The notes under the pieces were generated by a model. That model was not told the DNA's origin, made no database searches, and saw only the letters and a program-made list of their open reading frames with translations. From an uncultured Flammeovirgaceae bacterium (lineage in GTDB: Bacteria; Bacteroidota; Bacteroidia; Cytophagales; Cyclobacteriaceae), in NCBI GenBank assembly GCA_946886805.1, contig CAMPJM010000024.1, positions 1-16,893 on the forward strand: a stretch of 16,893 nucleotides of DNA, read 5' to 3'. Made by a program: the position numbers and the translations under genes. Position 1 is the stretch's first letter; each line of letters opens with the position of its first letter. This document shows, one piece after another, positions 8,623 to 14,684 of this stretch.

Positions 8623-9546
8623 TCAATTAAAGGAAGCCCGAAATTCCAATGGTGAAATCTGGGTTTTGTTCTTGAATAACTTACTAAATGATTGCGGATG
8701 TTCAAAGCCCAGCGCATACGCAATTTCGCTCACAGAAAGTTCGGTGGTAGATAATTTCTCCTTGGCTTTTTCAATTAGTTTATTGTGAATGTGCTGTTGC
8801 GTGCTCTGTCCAGTGAGTGTTTTGAGCAAGCCGCTTAAATAGTTGGGAGACACGTTGAGCTTATCAGAAATATCCTGCACCCTTGGCAAGCCATTTAAGA
8901 CTAAATCATTACTGTTGAAATAATCTGCAAGGAGGTTCTCTAACTTATCGACGGTTTTATGATTAGATATTTTGCGGGTAATAAATTGACGGTGGTAAAA
9001 CCGATCTGCATAGTGGAGCAACAACTCGATCTGGGATATAATAATGCCCTGGCTGAATTTATCGATGTTGCTATGATATTCCTGCTGAATATTTTGCATA
9101 ATTCCCACAATAACGCCTTCTTCCTTTTCTGAAAGAAACAGCGATTCATTGACCGTGTAGCCAAAAAAATCATATTGTTTGATTGCCTTTGCTAGCGAAG
9201 TATTCCATAAAAAATCAGGGTGCACAAGCAACAACCACCCCGAGGGCTGCGTGCTTTCTTCACCATCAATCACTTCTACGCTAAAAACCTGTCCTGGTGC
9301 GATAAAGGACATTAATCCTTCATCAAAATCAAATTCCTGCTGTCCGTACCTGAACTTGCCACACACATCTCTTTTTAAGCCTATCGTATAAAAATCCTGT
9401 ATCCAGGTAACCCGGTTATTTTCGGTGGAATGTTTGATTTGACTATAATCCACCAAACTGATTAAGGGGTGCTCTGGAGTAGACAAACTTCTGATTTTAT
9501 GAAATTCACTAATGGTCTTGATTCTATGAATTTGTTTGCTTGCCAT
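8623..9546 (-). CDS. AraC family transcriptional regulator
   Basis: A DNA-binding regulator of 307 residues, typical for the family. The N-terminal cupin-like sensor contains GKFRYGQQEFDFDEGLMSFIAPGQVF. The C-terminal AraC/XylS domain holds two helix-turn-helix units: VQDISDKLNVSPNYLSGLLK at about 223-242, and LSVSEIAYALGFEHPQSFSKLFK at about 270-292, followed by SPLEFR. A TTG at 9588 in frame would overlap the preceding gene. I chose the ATG at 9544-9546, ten bases after that gene's stop, because its MASKQIHRIKTISEFH opening is usual for this subgroup. It is the last gene of an NmrA - VOC - membrane protein - AraC run, an arrangement that allows autoregulation. It is the only AraC protein in the window and therefore a candidate for the 21-bp-spaced direct repeats at 13452-13485 and 14100-14133, but that link is inference. 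Confidence 0.9.
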   Translation of the reverse strand: MASKQIHRIKTISEFHKIRSLSTPEHPLISLVDYSQIKHSTENNRVTWIQDFYTIGLKRDVCGKFRYGQQEFDFDEGLMSFIAPGQVFSVEVIDGEESTQPSGWLLLVHPDFLWNTSLAKAIKQYDFFGYTVNESLFLSEKEEGVIVGIMQNIQQEYHSNIDKFSQGIIISQIELLLHYADRFYHRQFITRKISNHKTVDKLENLLADYFNSNDLVLNGLPRVQDISDKLNVSPNYLSGLLKTLTGQSTQQHIHNKLIEKAKEKLSTTELSVSEIAYALGFEHPQSFSKLFKNKTQISPLEFRASFN

Positions 9547-9556
9547 GTTTGTTGTT

Positions 9557-9805
9557 TTATGATTTCCCGCGTGAAAGCCATTTGTCAAACACCTTATTAT
9601 AAAAGGGGAGTAAAATATATGACATAAGCGGCACTAATATAATCGTAAGAATCAATGTTCTCACAGGGATTGGGGATTTTGCAAGAAAATCCCCAAACAG
9701 TAGAGATATAACCGTTATCAGCGGATAGATCGCGAGCCAAATTAAAAAGACCTTTTTATGTTGCAAGTTTTTCATTATTTTTTTTACACTTGATATTATA
9801 CGCAT
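9557..9805 (-). CDS. Two-helix membrane protein like the COG3224 C-terminal domain
   Basis: An 82-residue protein with two predicted membrane helices (about 19-38 and 47-68), joined by a short loop with SPIPVRT, and a basic end. The pattern W-x-AIYPL...P-x-PVRTL...VPLMSY...P...F-x-KWL matches what I know as the C-terminal membrane segment of COG3224-type antibiotic-biosynthesis-monooxygenase proteins. The monooxygenase half is absent. It could be a stand-alone membrane subunit or a degenerated remnant that kept its frame. The tight spacing (13 bases after the VOC gene, 10 before araC) favours a working gene. The reaction or partner is unknown; the YgiN-like monooxygenase at 14353-14634 is one possible partner. 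Confidence 0.7.
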   Translation of the reverse strand: MRIISSVKKIMKNLQHKKVFLIWLAIYPLITVISLLFGDFLAKSPIPVRTLILTIILVPLMSYILLPFYNKVFDKWLSRGKS

Positions 9806-9818
9806 TTTTGTTTACTAA

Positions 9819-10265
9819 TTATCCGATATCTTCACAAAATTCGATGCTGTTACCAAAAGGGTCCTTAATAAAGGCCACTCGTTTGCCAATAGCCTGAACA
9901 CTGAAATTCCGTATGATGCTTATGTTTCGTTTATTAAGTTCCTCGATTGTTTTATCTAAATTTTCAACATTGAAACATAAATGGTTGTAGCCAGATTTTA
10001 CTTCTTCATTATTTAACTTTTCATTGCTATTATTAGAAATAATCTCAATAATAAAATCATCGTCATTGGGTGGTGCGATAAAGGCCCGCTGAATTTCACC
10101 GACTATCCATTTACGAATAATCCTAAAATCAAGAATTTCTTCGTACCACTTTAATATTTCAATGTACTTCGCAGTACGGATTCCAACGTGCCTGGCCTTA
10201 ATATCACTAAACTTACTGTGCGTATTTTCTTCTGAAAATGCAAGGGCTATGATTTGGTTATCCAT
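9819..10265 (-). CDS. VOC superfamily protein (glyoxalase/dioxygenase fold)
   Basis: A cytoplasmic protein of 148 residues with one vicinal-oxygen-chelate domain made of two beta-alpha-beta-beta-beta modules. The metal-ligand positions look intact: His26 in ARHVGI, Glu74 in FIIEII, His95 in GYNHLCF and Glu142 in SIEFCED. The loop KDPFGNSIEF at 134-143 is the common VOC ending. The family includes glyoxalase I, ring-cleavage dioxygenases and antibiotic-binding proteins, so the substrate cannot be assigned. It starts 12 bases after the NmrA-like gene and ends 13 bases before the next, so the genes are almost certainly co-transcribed. A role in handling a reactive carbonyl or aromatic compound with the NmrA-like partner is plausible but inferred. 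Confidence 0.85.
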   Translation of the reverse strand: MDNQIIALAFSEENTHSKFSDIKARHVGIRTAKYIEILKWYEEILDFRIIRKWIVGEIQRAFIAPPNDDDFIIEIISNNSNEKLNNEEVKSGYNHLCFNVENLDKTIEELNKRNISIIRNFSVQAIGKRVAFIKDPFGNSIEFCEDIG

Positions 10266-10277
10266 AAATTGAATATT

Positions 10278-11174
10278 TTATTTTTGATTAAAGGTTTGCG
10301 CAAACTCCTTTGCGAAATCTTCCAACTTCACTTCTCCAAATGTAGGATTGTTCAGGTAATAATCTTCCGCCAATAAGCCATTACGAAGACCGGCATACAT
10401 TTCAACCAAACCCTCTGCAATAGTTGGGTTCATTCCAGCGGCAACTAGACCATTTTTTGTTTGTTCGTCCGTAATGAGGAGCCATTCCAGATCCGGCTTC
10501 CCAATTGCTTTGCCTATGATACGCGCAGTTTCTTTACCGGTAACTTCTTCGCTTGCGACGTAACGGACTTTTCTGCCAACAGGCGGAGCCAACAGTTCTT
10601 CTGCGACTGAAGCGGCAATATCTATGGGAGAAACCCAGGGAATGATGTCTTCTGCGCCATAGTTTGCTGCGATAATACCTTCACTTTTTATCATCTCTGC
10701 ATAGCCATATAAATTATAGTAGAAAGAAGTTGGGCGAATGTGGGTAATAGCTACATCAGAAGGCAGCTCATCAATAATCTTCTCAACATCGTGCGCACCA
10801 AGTAAAATTCCATTGCCCTTGTCCATATGAGCGCCAATGCTACTAAGATTTACCAAGTGCTTTACGCCCGATTGTTGAACAGCGTGCGCATAGTTATGGC
10901 CAAGTCTTCTATAATAAGCCAATAGGTCAAGGTTATGGTCAAAGTAATTGTTCGGCGGCACCATACTATATACCGCATCTGCTCCGGTAAAAGCACCTGT
11001 TAAAAAATCCACATCTTCCAACGAGCCAATGGCTGCCTTAGCACCCAGTGCCATAATCTCCTCTTGTCGCTTCGGCTCACTGCTGATAACAGTCACCGAA
11101 TGGCCTTTTTTCACTAATGTTTCGGTTAAAGGTTTGCTGATGTTTCCTAAGGAACCTGTTATTGTGATTTTCAT
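10278..11174 (-). CDS. NmrA-like NAD(P)-binding protein (atypical SDR)
   Basis: A 298-residue Rossmann-fold protein. The dinucleotide motif TGSLGNIS follows the first strand MKITI; the third Gly of GxxGxxG is replaced by Ser. The rest matches the NmrA / NAD(P)H-quinone-reductase-like group: SVTVISSEPKRQEEI, GADAVYSMVPPNNY, VKHLVNLSSIGAH, ITHIRPTSFYYN and the VSPIDIAASVAEEL segment. There is no Tyr-x-x-x-Lys catalytic pair, as is usual for NmrA-like proteins. These act as redox sensors or as reductases of quinones. An upstream TTG at 11180 is also in frame, but the ATG at 11172-11174 begins directly at the first beta strand and is preferred. It is the first gene of the operon with the VOC protein, the two-helix membrane protein and AraC. 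A 25-base remnant of a sister gene start lies upstream at 11464-11488. Confidence 0.87.
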   Translation of the reverse strand: MKITITGSLGNISKPLTETLVKKGHSVTVISSEPKRQEEIMALGAKAAIGSLEDVDFLTGAFTGADAVYSMVPPNNYFDHNLDLLAYYRRLGHNYAHAVQQSGVKHLVNLSSIGAHMDKGNGILLGAHDVEKIIDELPSDVAITHIRPTSFYYNLYGYAEMIKSEGIIAANYGAEDIIPWVSPIDIAASVAEELLAPPVGRKVRYVASEEVTGKETARIIGKAIGKPDLEWLLITDEQTKNGLVAAGMNPTIAEGLVEMYAGLRNGLLAEDYYLNNPTFGEVKLEDFAKEFAQTFNQK

Positions 11175-11489
11175 TTTCAATATGTTGTTTAAAAAGATTT
11201 AAAATGGTCAATTTTTAATAGTTATCCTGTAGACTCTTGTAGTTCAATACTTTATGATTCAATTGCCTTGTGCTTGTAGCGATACATGCTGCCACTTTTC
11301 CCAGGCCTCTATTCAAGTCGGTTTCGTATTAAAATTGATGCTAACTATTTTTTAATTGTTAATTCCTTTGTGCCGTCAATCAATTAAACGACTGTCGGGA
11401 ATGCCAAAAGAGACTATCGTACCTTTGATTTAAACATTTTGCTGAATATTCGGAGGTTCGTTGGAGAACCTGTTATTGTGACTTTCATT
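11175..11489. other. Intergenic region upstream of the NmrA operon
   Basis: This 315-base stretch holds no complete gene. It should contain the promoter of the NmrA operon, but I find no good TAnnTTTG box. TAG-containing elements spaced 21 bases apart (11217-11229 and 11238-11250) weakly recall the direct repeats upstream of the SDR and DUF1097 genes. At its far end lies the broken NmrA-like gene start described separately. Confidence 0.5.
11464..11488 (-). pseudogene. 5' remnant of a second NmrA-like gene
   Basis: On the minus strand, ATG at 11486-11488 opens MKVTITGS, nearly identical to the MKITITGS start of the intact gene at 11174. The first 23 bases differ at one position only. Identity stops abruptly after GGTTC. 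The frame then continues with unrelated codons (PTNLRIFSK...) to a stop about 25 codons in. It begins one base after the stop of the PQQ-dehydrogenase gene. The simplest reading is that a duplicated or older NmrA-like gene was deleted, leaving only its first codons. Conservation of the MKxTITGS motif alone could explain the protein match but less easily the DNA match. Confidence 0.55.
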
Positions 11490-12581
11490 TTATTCTAATA
11501 TTATTCTTAGCAATTTATCGTCTCCCGGTCTCGGTGCTGTTCCTCCCCAAGTGGCGTCATCAGTATTTGAGCTAATTAACCAAAGAGCCCCGTCAGGAGC
11601 GACTTCGACCGCCCTGATCCTGCCATATTCTTCTACCAGGTGTGCCACAGGTTCCCCATTGAGCATTCCGTTTTCCACTGGTATCTGGTATAACCGTTGC
11701 CCGCCTAGCGCTCCCATCCATAAAGAACCGCGCGCATAGGCCATTCCCGAGGGGGAACAGTCATCCGGATGAAATACTGCAAGCGGTGGTTCTCCAAAAT
11801 TTCCCTCAGTTCCTTCCGACTGAGGCCAACCGTAGTTTAGTCCGGCTTCTATCACGTTCACTTCGTCCCAGGTTCTATGGCCCAACTCCGAAGCATAAAC
11901 AGTACCGTCCGGCCCAAATGCAATACCTTGTACATTGCGATGTCCATAGGAATAGACGGGGCTGCCGTTTAGGTTTCCCTCGGGAATGGAGCCATCTATT
12001 TTGATTCTTAAAATCTTTCCATTCAATGATCCTGCATCTTGCGCTAACTCGGGCTGAAATGCATCACCGGTACTGATCCACAGATTGCCATCTTGCCCAA
12101 TTTCCAGGCGGCCGCCATGATGCCTGTTAGCATTTGTTATCCCCTCAAGCAATACTGTAGTTACTTCAAGATCGCTGAAATCTTCTGCGATCCTAATAGA
12201 TACAACCCTGTTGGAAGGCCGGGCTGATAGATAAGCGTAAATAGTCCTATCGTCTTCAAAGGAAGGTGAAGTTTCCAGTCCCAGCAGACCTCCTTCCGCG
12301 CTAAAAGATACACCAGGGACGGTACCAACAAGTTGAGGAGTCCCTCCCTCCGCAGGTATCCTGTGAATCTGGGCAGTTGTCCTTGATGAAATCAATAATG
12401 AGCCATCGGGCAGAAAGGTTAGTCCCCATGGAGCAGTCAAACCTTTAGCCATTTCAGTTATCTTCCCTAAATTCTGCTGCTGGTACTGCTGCTCCGTTGG
12501 TTCATGCTCACTGATATTATTGTCCGACTGCTCGCAAGACAAGAGAGAGAATGTAAATATAATTTGTGTTAACCGAATCAT
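11490..12581 (-). CDS. PQQ-dependent sugar dehydrogenase, lipoprotein
   Basis: A soluble-glucose-dehydrogenase-type six-bladed beta propeller (GSDH family) of 363 residues, which oxidises sugars or related polyols with PQQ and passes electrons to the respiratory chain. A short signal peptide ends in the lipobox LLSC, with lipid-bearing Cys16 followed by EQSDNN and a low-complexity linker. The mature protein is thus membrane-anchored outside the cytoplasm. Family motifs seen are [12 protein letters not shown] at 49-60, [22 protein letters not shown] at 152-173 with the conserved His pair 154-155, LNGKILRI at 186-193, [11 protein letters not shown] at 212-222, LNYGWP at 248-253 and [12 protein letters not shown] at 320-331. 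The protein is shorter than Acinetobacter GDH-B and closer to the Asd/YliI type, so glucose specificity is not assured. It lies 35 bases behind the SDR gene and is probably co-transcribed. No PQQ biosynthesis gene is in the window. Confidence 0.88.
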   Translation of the reverse strand: MIRLTQIIFTFSLLSCEQSDNNISEHEPTEQQYQQQNLGKITEMAKGLTAPWGLTFLPDGSLLISSRTTAQIHRIPAEGGTPQLVGTVPGVSFSAEGGLLGLETSPSFEDDRTIYAYLSARPSNRVVSIRIAEDFSDLEVTTVLLEGITNANRHHGGRLEIGQDGNLWISTGDAFQPELAQDAGSLNGKILRIKIDGSIPEGNLNGSPVYSYGHRNVQGIAFGPDGTVYASELGHRTWDEVNVIEAGLNYGWPQSEGTEGNFGEPPLAVFHPDDCSPSGMAYARGSLWMGALGGQRLYQIPVENGMLNGEPVAHLVEEYGRIRAVEVAPDGALWLISSNTDDATWGGTAPRPGDDKLLRIILE

Positions 12582-12616
12582 AAGTTCATGGTTTATTGGC
12601 TATCATTACTTAGCAC

Positions 12617-13387
12617 CTATATTGCTTGCCCACCGGACACTTCGATGCGCTGGGCATTGATCCAATAGGCCTCTTCCGTACAAAGAAAGGCAACGACAGG
12701 CCCAATATCTGTTGGCAATCCTACCCTGCCCAAGGCTGTGAGGGAAGCAATGTGGTCGTTTACTTGTTTGTTATCCCTAACAAAACCTCCACTAAAATCT
12801 GTCTCAATAGCACCTGGAGCAACTATATTTACCCTTATCCTACGCTGAGCCAACTCCTTGGCCTGATATTTTGTAAGGGTTTCCAGAGCACTCTTCATGG
12901 ACGCATAGGCAGAAGAGCCAGGATAAATAATCCGCGTCAATCCAGAAGAAATATTCACAATCCCTCCACCTTCGTTCAGGTACTCCAAGGCCTGTTGCGT
13001 GAAAAAATAACCCGCTTTGAAATGTATATTTAGCAAGTCATCAAATTGAGAAACCGTTGTTTCAGCAAAAGGAGTCGATAATCCGGTTCCGGCATTATTG
13101 ATCAGAAAGTCGAATTTGGAAGTACTGAACGTCTCTTGAAGTCGCGGCCTCAGTTCATTACTGAAAAAGCCAGCGTACTTGTTATGGTCTGAAACATCCA
13201 GTTGCAATGCCAGGGCTTTTTGTCCGCTGTTTTCAATTTCGGCCACTACTGTATCTGCAGCTTGCTTGTTGCTTTTGTAGGTGAGTACAACATTTATTCC
13301 TTTTTTAGCAAGATTGATGGCCATGTCCCTGCCCAACCCACGGCTTCCTCCGGTTACTAATGCAATTTTGTTTTCCTGTGTGTTCAT
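12617..13387 (-). CDS. Classical short-chain dehydrogenase/reductase (FabG-like)
   Basis: A cytoplasmic NAD(P)-dependent oxidoreductase of 256 residues. The whole classical SDR set is present: TGGSRGLG at 13-20 (cofactor), DVS at 64-66, NNAG at 97-100, Asn120, Ser148 in NISSG, and catalytic Tyr161 and Lys165 in SAYASMKSA, then PGAIETD at 191-197. The C-terminus LGRVGLPTDIGPVVAFLCTEEAYWINAQ...SGG is typical of FabG-like members. The substrate cannot be assigned; fatty-acid synthesis is unlikely because no other fab gene is near. It is the first gene of an operon with the PQQ dehydrogenase. Its upstream region carries a promoter-operator block nearly duplicated in front of the DUF1097 gene, so both genes probably answer to one regulator. 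Confidence 0.92.
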   Translation of the reverse strand: MNTQENKIALVTGGSRGLGRDMAINLAKKGINVVLTYKSNKQAADTVVAEIENSGQKALALQLDVSDHNKYAGFFSNELRPRLQETFSTSKFDFLINNAGTGLSTPFAETTVSQFDDLLNIHFKAGYFFTQQALEYLNEGGGIVNISSGLTRIIYPGSSAYASMKSALETLTKYQAKELAQRRIRVNIVAPGAIETDFSGGFVRDNKQVNDHIASLTALGRVGLPTDIGPVVAFLCTEEAYWINAQRIEVSGGQAI

Positions 13388-13423
13388 CTTTTTTATATTT
13401 ATTTTTTTGCTTATTTGTTGCTA

Positions 13424-13485
13424 CAAAGTTCCGTTATGATCATTGATTGGATTTAGCCAAATCTCTTGTTGTTGTAGTCAAAAGT
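13424..13485 (-). promoter_or_regulatory. SDR promoter with tandem direct-repeat operator
   Basis: Minus-strand GAACTTTG (13424-13431), one base from the TAnnTTTG consensus, lies 36 bases before the SDR start. Twenty bases upstream of it is TTTAGCCAAATCT (13452-13464), and exactly 21 bases on is TGTAGTCAAAAGT (13473-13485), both written on the plus strand. There is no -33 TTG, and the first repeat covers that position. This layout fits an activator-dependent promoter with two half-sites on one DNA face. The same layout recurs at 14072-14133. Confidence 0.6.
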
Positions 13486-13494
13486 TGCTATATC

Positions 13495-13510
13495 CTCTCT
13501 CTCTCTCTCT
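13495..13510. repeat. (CT)8 dinucleotide repeat
   Basis: Eight uninterrupted CT units lie nine bases outside the SDR operator, in the gap between the SDR and DUF1097 genes. Such tracts can change length by slippage. Because it lies upstream of the operator, length changes would not alter promoter spacing. Confidence 0.85.
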
Positions 13511-13552
13511 TAAAGAAGAATGTTGGCTATTGGATGGATATTAACAGAAGGC

Positions 13553-14047
13553 TTATTGGGTGGCTTGTTCATTCGCAGCGACATTCCCGTGGACAAATTT
13601 TGTTAGGATTGTATCCAATGTATAGCCGAATAAAAATCCGACAGCCAGAGGGAGTAATAATAAACGGGCAATGGAAACCACCTCCAGGTGCGGTTCTACA
13701 CCGAAGAAGACAATCAAACCGATAAACCAGGCAGCAAGATCCCTCAAACCTTTTATCTTAGTGAGGAAAGCCAACGAGCCGATAAGCAGGAATACGGCCA
13801 AGTATAAACCCCACATACCAATGCGCTCAGAAAAAAGTTTTCCAAACATCTCTATCAAGACGCCAAGGCCAATCCCCAAAATAATCTGAAGATAAATGTT
13901 AAGCGATTTCTTTAGTGATTTACCAAAGAGATAGAAGCTAACCCATGCTATGAATAAAACCCAACCAGGCCATCCAATTGAAATTGACAGGAAAACGGCC
14001 AGTGTGCCAAATAACCCCATTATGGCTCCAAAGATTAATGTTTTCAT
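13553..14047 (-). CDS. DUF1097-like integral membrane protein
   Basis: A 164-residue membrane protein with about six helices (roughly 4-22, 27-43, 51-70, 77-95, 105-118, 126-146). Length, helix pattern and the segments WPGWVLFIAWVSFYLFG and LGIGLGVLIEMFGK resemble the DUF1097 family (E. coli YcdZ type), whose function is not known to me. The ATG at 14045-14047 begins directly at the first helix. It has its own promoter-operator region at 14072-14133, closely similar to that of the following SDR gene. The two are therefore likely co-regulated but separately transcribed, with a 165-base gap between them. Assignment to DUF1097 is from pattern memory and moderately sure; membrane location is clear. 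Confidence 0.65.
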   Translation of the reverse strand: MKTLIFGAIMGLFGTLAVFLSISIGWPGWVLFIAWVSFYLFGKSLKKSLNIYLQIILGIGLGVLIEMFGKLFSERIGMWGLYLAVFLLIGSLAFLTKIKGLRDLAAWFIGLIVFFGVEPHLEVVSIARLLLLPLAVGFLFGYTLDTILTKFVHGNVAANEQATQ

Positions 14048-14352
14048 ATGTTTTTGCTATTTTAGTTTCTACAAAGCTCAGCAATAATCCAAAGATAGAT
14101 GTAGCCGGATCTATGGTTGTTGTAGCCGAATCTTCCAGGTCAAAGAGGAGGATAGCGAAAAGGTCGTTCTGCTAGAATTTGGGAACAGGGGCAATAAAGG
14201 AGCATATTAAAAAAGGGATCAAACGGAAATGGGCGGAGTTCAATACATAATCCACGAATGGATTACCATGCACCCATTGCGTGAATTAGTAATTGAAAGC
14301 AGGAAAAATCCTGAACAGGCTCCTCAAATAGCATTCTAGAACGTTAATTCGA
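14048..14352. other. Intergenic region upstream of the DUF1097 gene
   Basis: This 305-base gap carries the DUF1097 promoter-operator in its left third. The remainder (14140-14352) has only a 36-codon plus-strand frame, 14229-14339, beginning MGGVQYIIHEW. It has protein-like composition but no recognisable family and no ribosome binding site. No terminator for the YgiN-like gene is visible. Confidence 0.5.
14072..14133 (-). promoter_or_regulatory. DUF1097 promoter with tandem direct-repeat operator
   Basis: Minus-strand GAGCTTTG (14072-14079) lies 24 bases before the start codon. After a 20-base gap come TGTAGCCGGATCT (14100-14112) and TGTAGCCGAATCT (14121-14133), plus-strand notation, spaced by exactly 21 bases and identical at 12 of 13 positions. 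A second box, TATCTTTG (14090-14097), matches TAnnTTTG fully, but its position is not conserved in the SDR promoter. It could be the true -7 with the repeat acting differently. Confidence 0.6.
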
Positions 14353-14634
14353 TCATTTCAGCATCTGAACCATGGGCGGGCACTCCAACATTGCAGGAAC
14401 ATTTTTAATAAAATCCAAAATATAAGGCTGCTCATTATGTAAATCCAATCCTTCCTGATTCTCCCAAACCTCATAGAAAATAAATTTATTCGGCTCATCC
14501 AGACTTTGATGTAAATCATACTGCAGGCAGGCTTTTTCATGCCTTGTTTGCACTACCAGATTCTGCAGCTTTCCTTTAACTGCCTCAGCATATTGGGGCT
14601 TACTTTCTATGATTGCTATTAAGTATATTCGCAT
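14353..14634 (-). CDS. Antibiotic biosynthesis monooxygenase-like protein (YgiN-like)
   Basis: A 93-residue dimeric alpha-beta-barrel ABM domain, the usual single-domain length. It shows CLQYDLHQSLDEPNKFIFYE at about 36-55, then WENQEGLDLHNEQPYI, with the conserved His66. The family includes YgiN quinol monooxygenase, polyketide monooxygenases and haem-degrading proteins. The CLQYDLHQS-x-D-x-P-x-x-FxFYExW pattern points to the YgiN/quinol group, which needs no cofactor. It lies 50 bases behind the extended SDR gene, which in turn follows mdaB. In E. coli ygiN also lies beside mdaB, where the two are proposed to cycle menadione-type quinones. That context supports the assignment, but the substrate is inferred. 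Confidence 0.85.
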   Translation of the reverse strand: MRIYLIAIIESKPQYAEAVKGKLQNLVVQTRHEKACLQYDLHQSLDEPNKFIFYEVWENQEGLDLHNEQPYILDFIKNVPAMLECPPMVQMLK

Positions 14635-14684
14635 TATTTGATTTCTTTTGATGTTTTTAAATATTTTACAGAAACGATTACAAG

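Noticed and set aside
11217..11250. Possible third copy of the 21-bp direct-repeat operator upstream of the NmrA operon
   Set aside because: TAG-containing elements are 21 bases apart, but only about 8 of 13 bases match in the better one, and the distance to any CTTTG-like box differs by 3 bases from the two good copies.
13447..14175. Plus-strand open frames across the SDR/DUF1097 region
   Set aside because: They are antisense to the DUF1097 gene or run through the operator repeats, with no domain signature.
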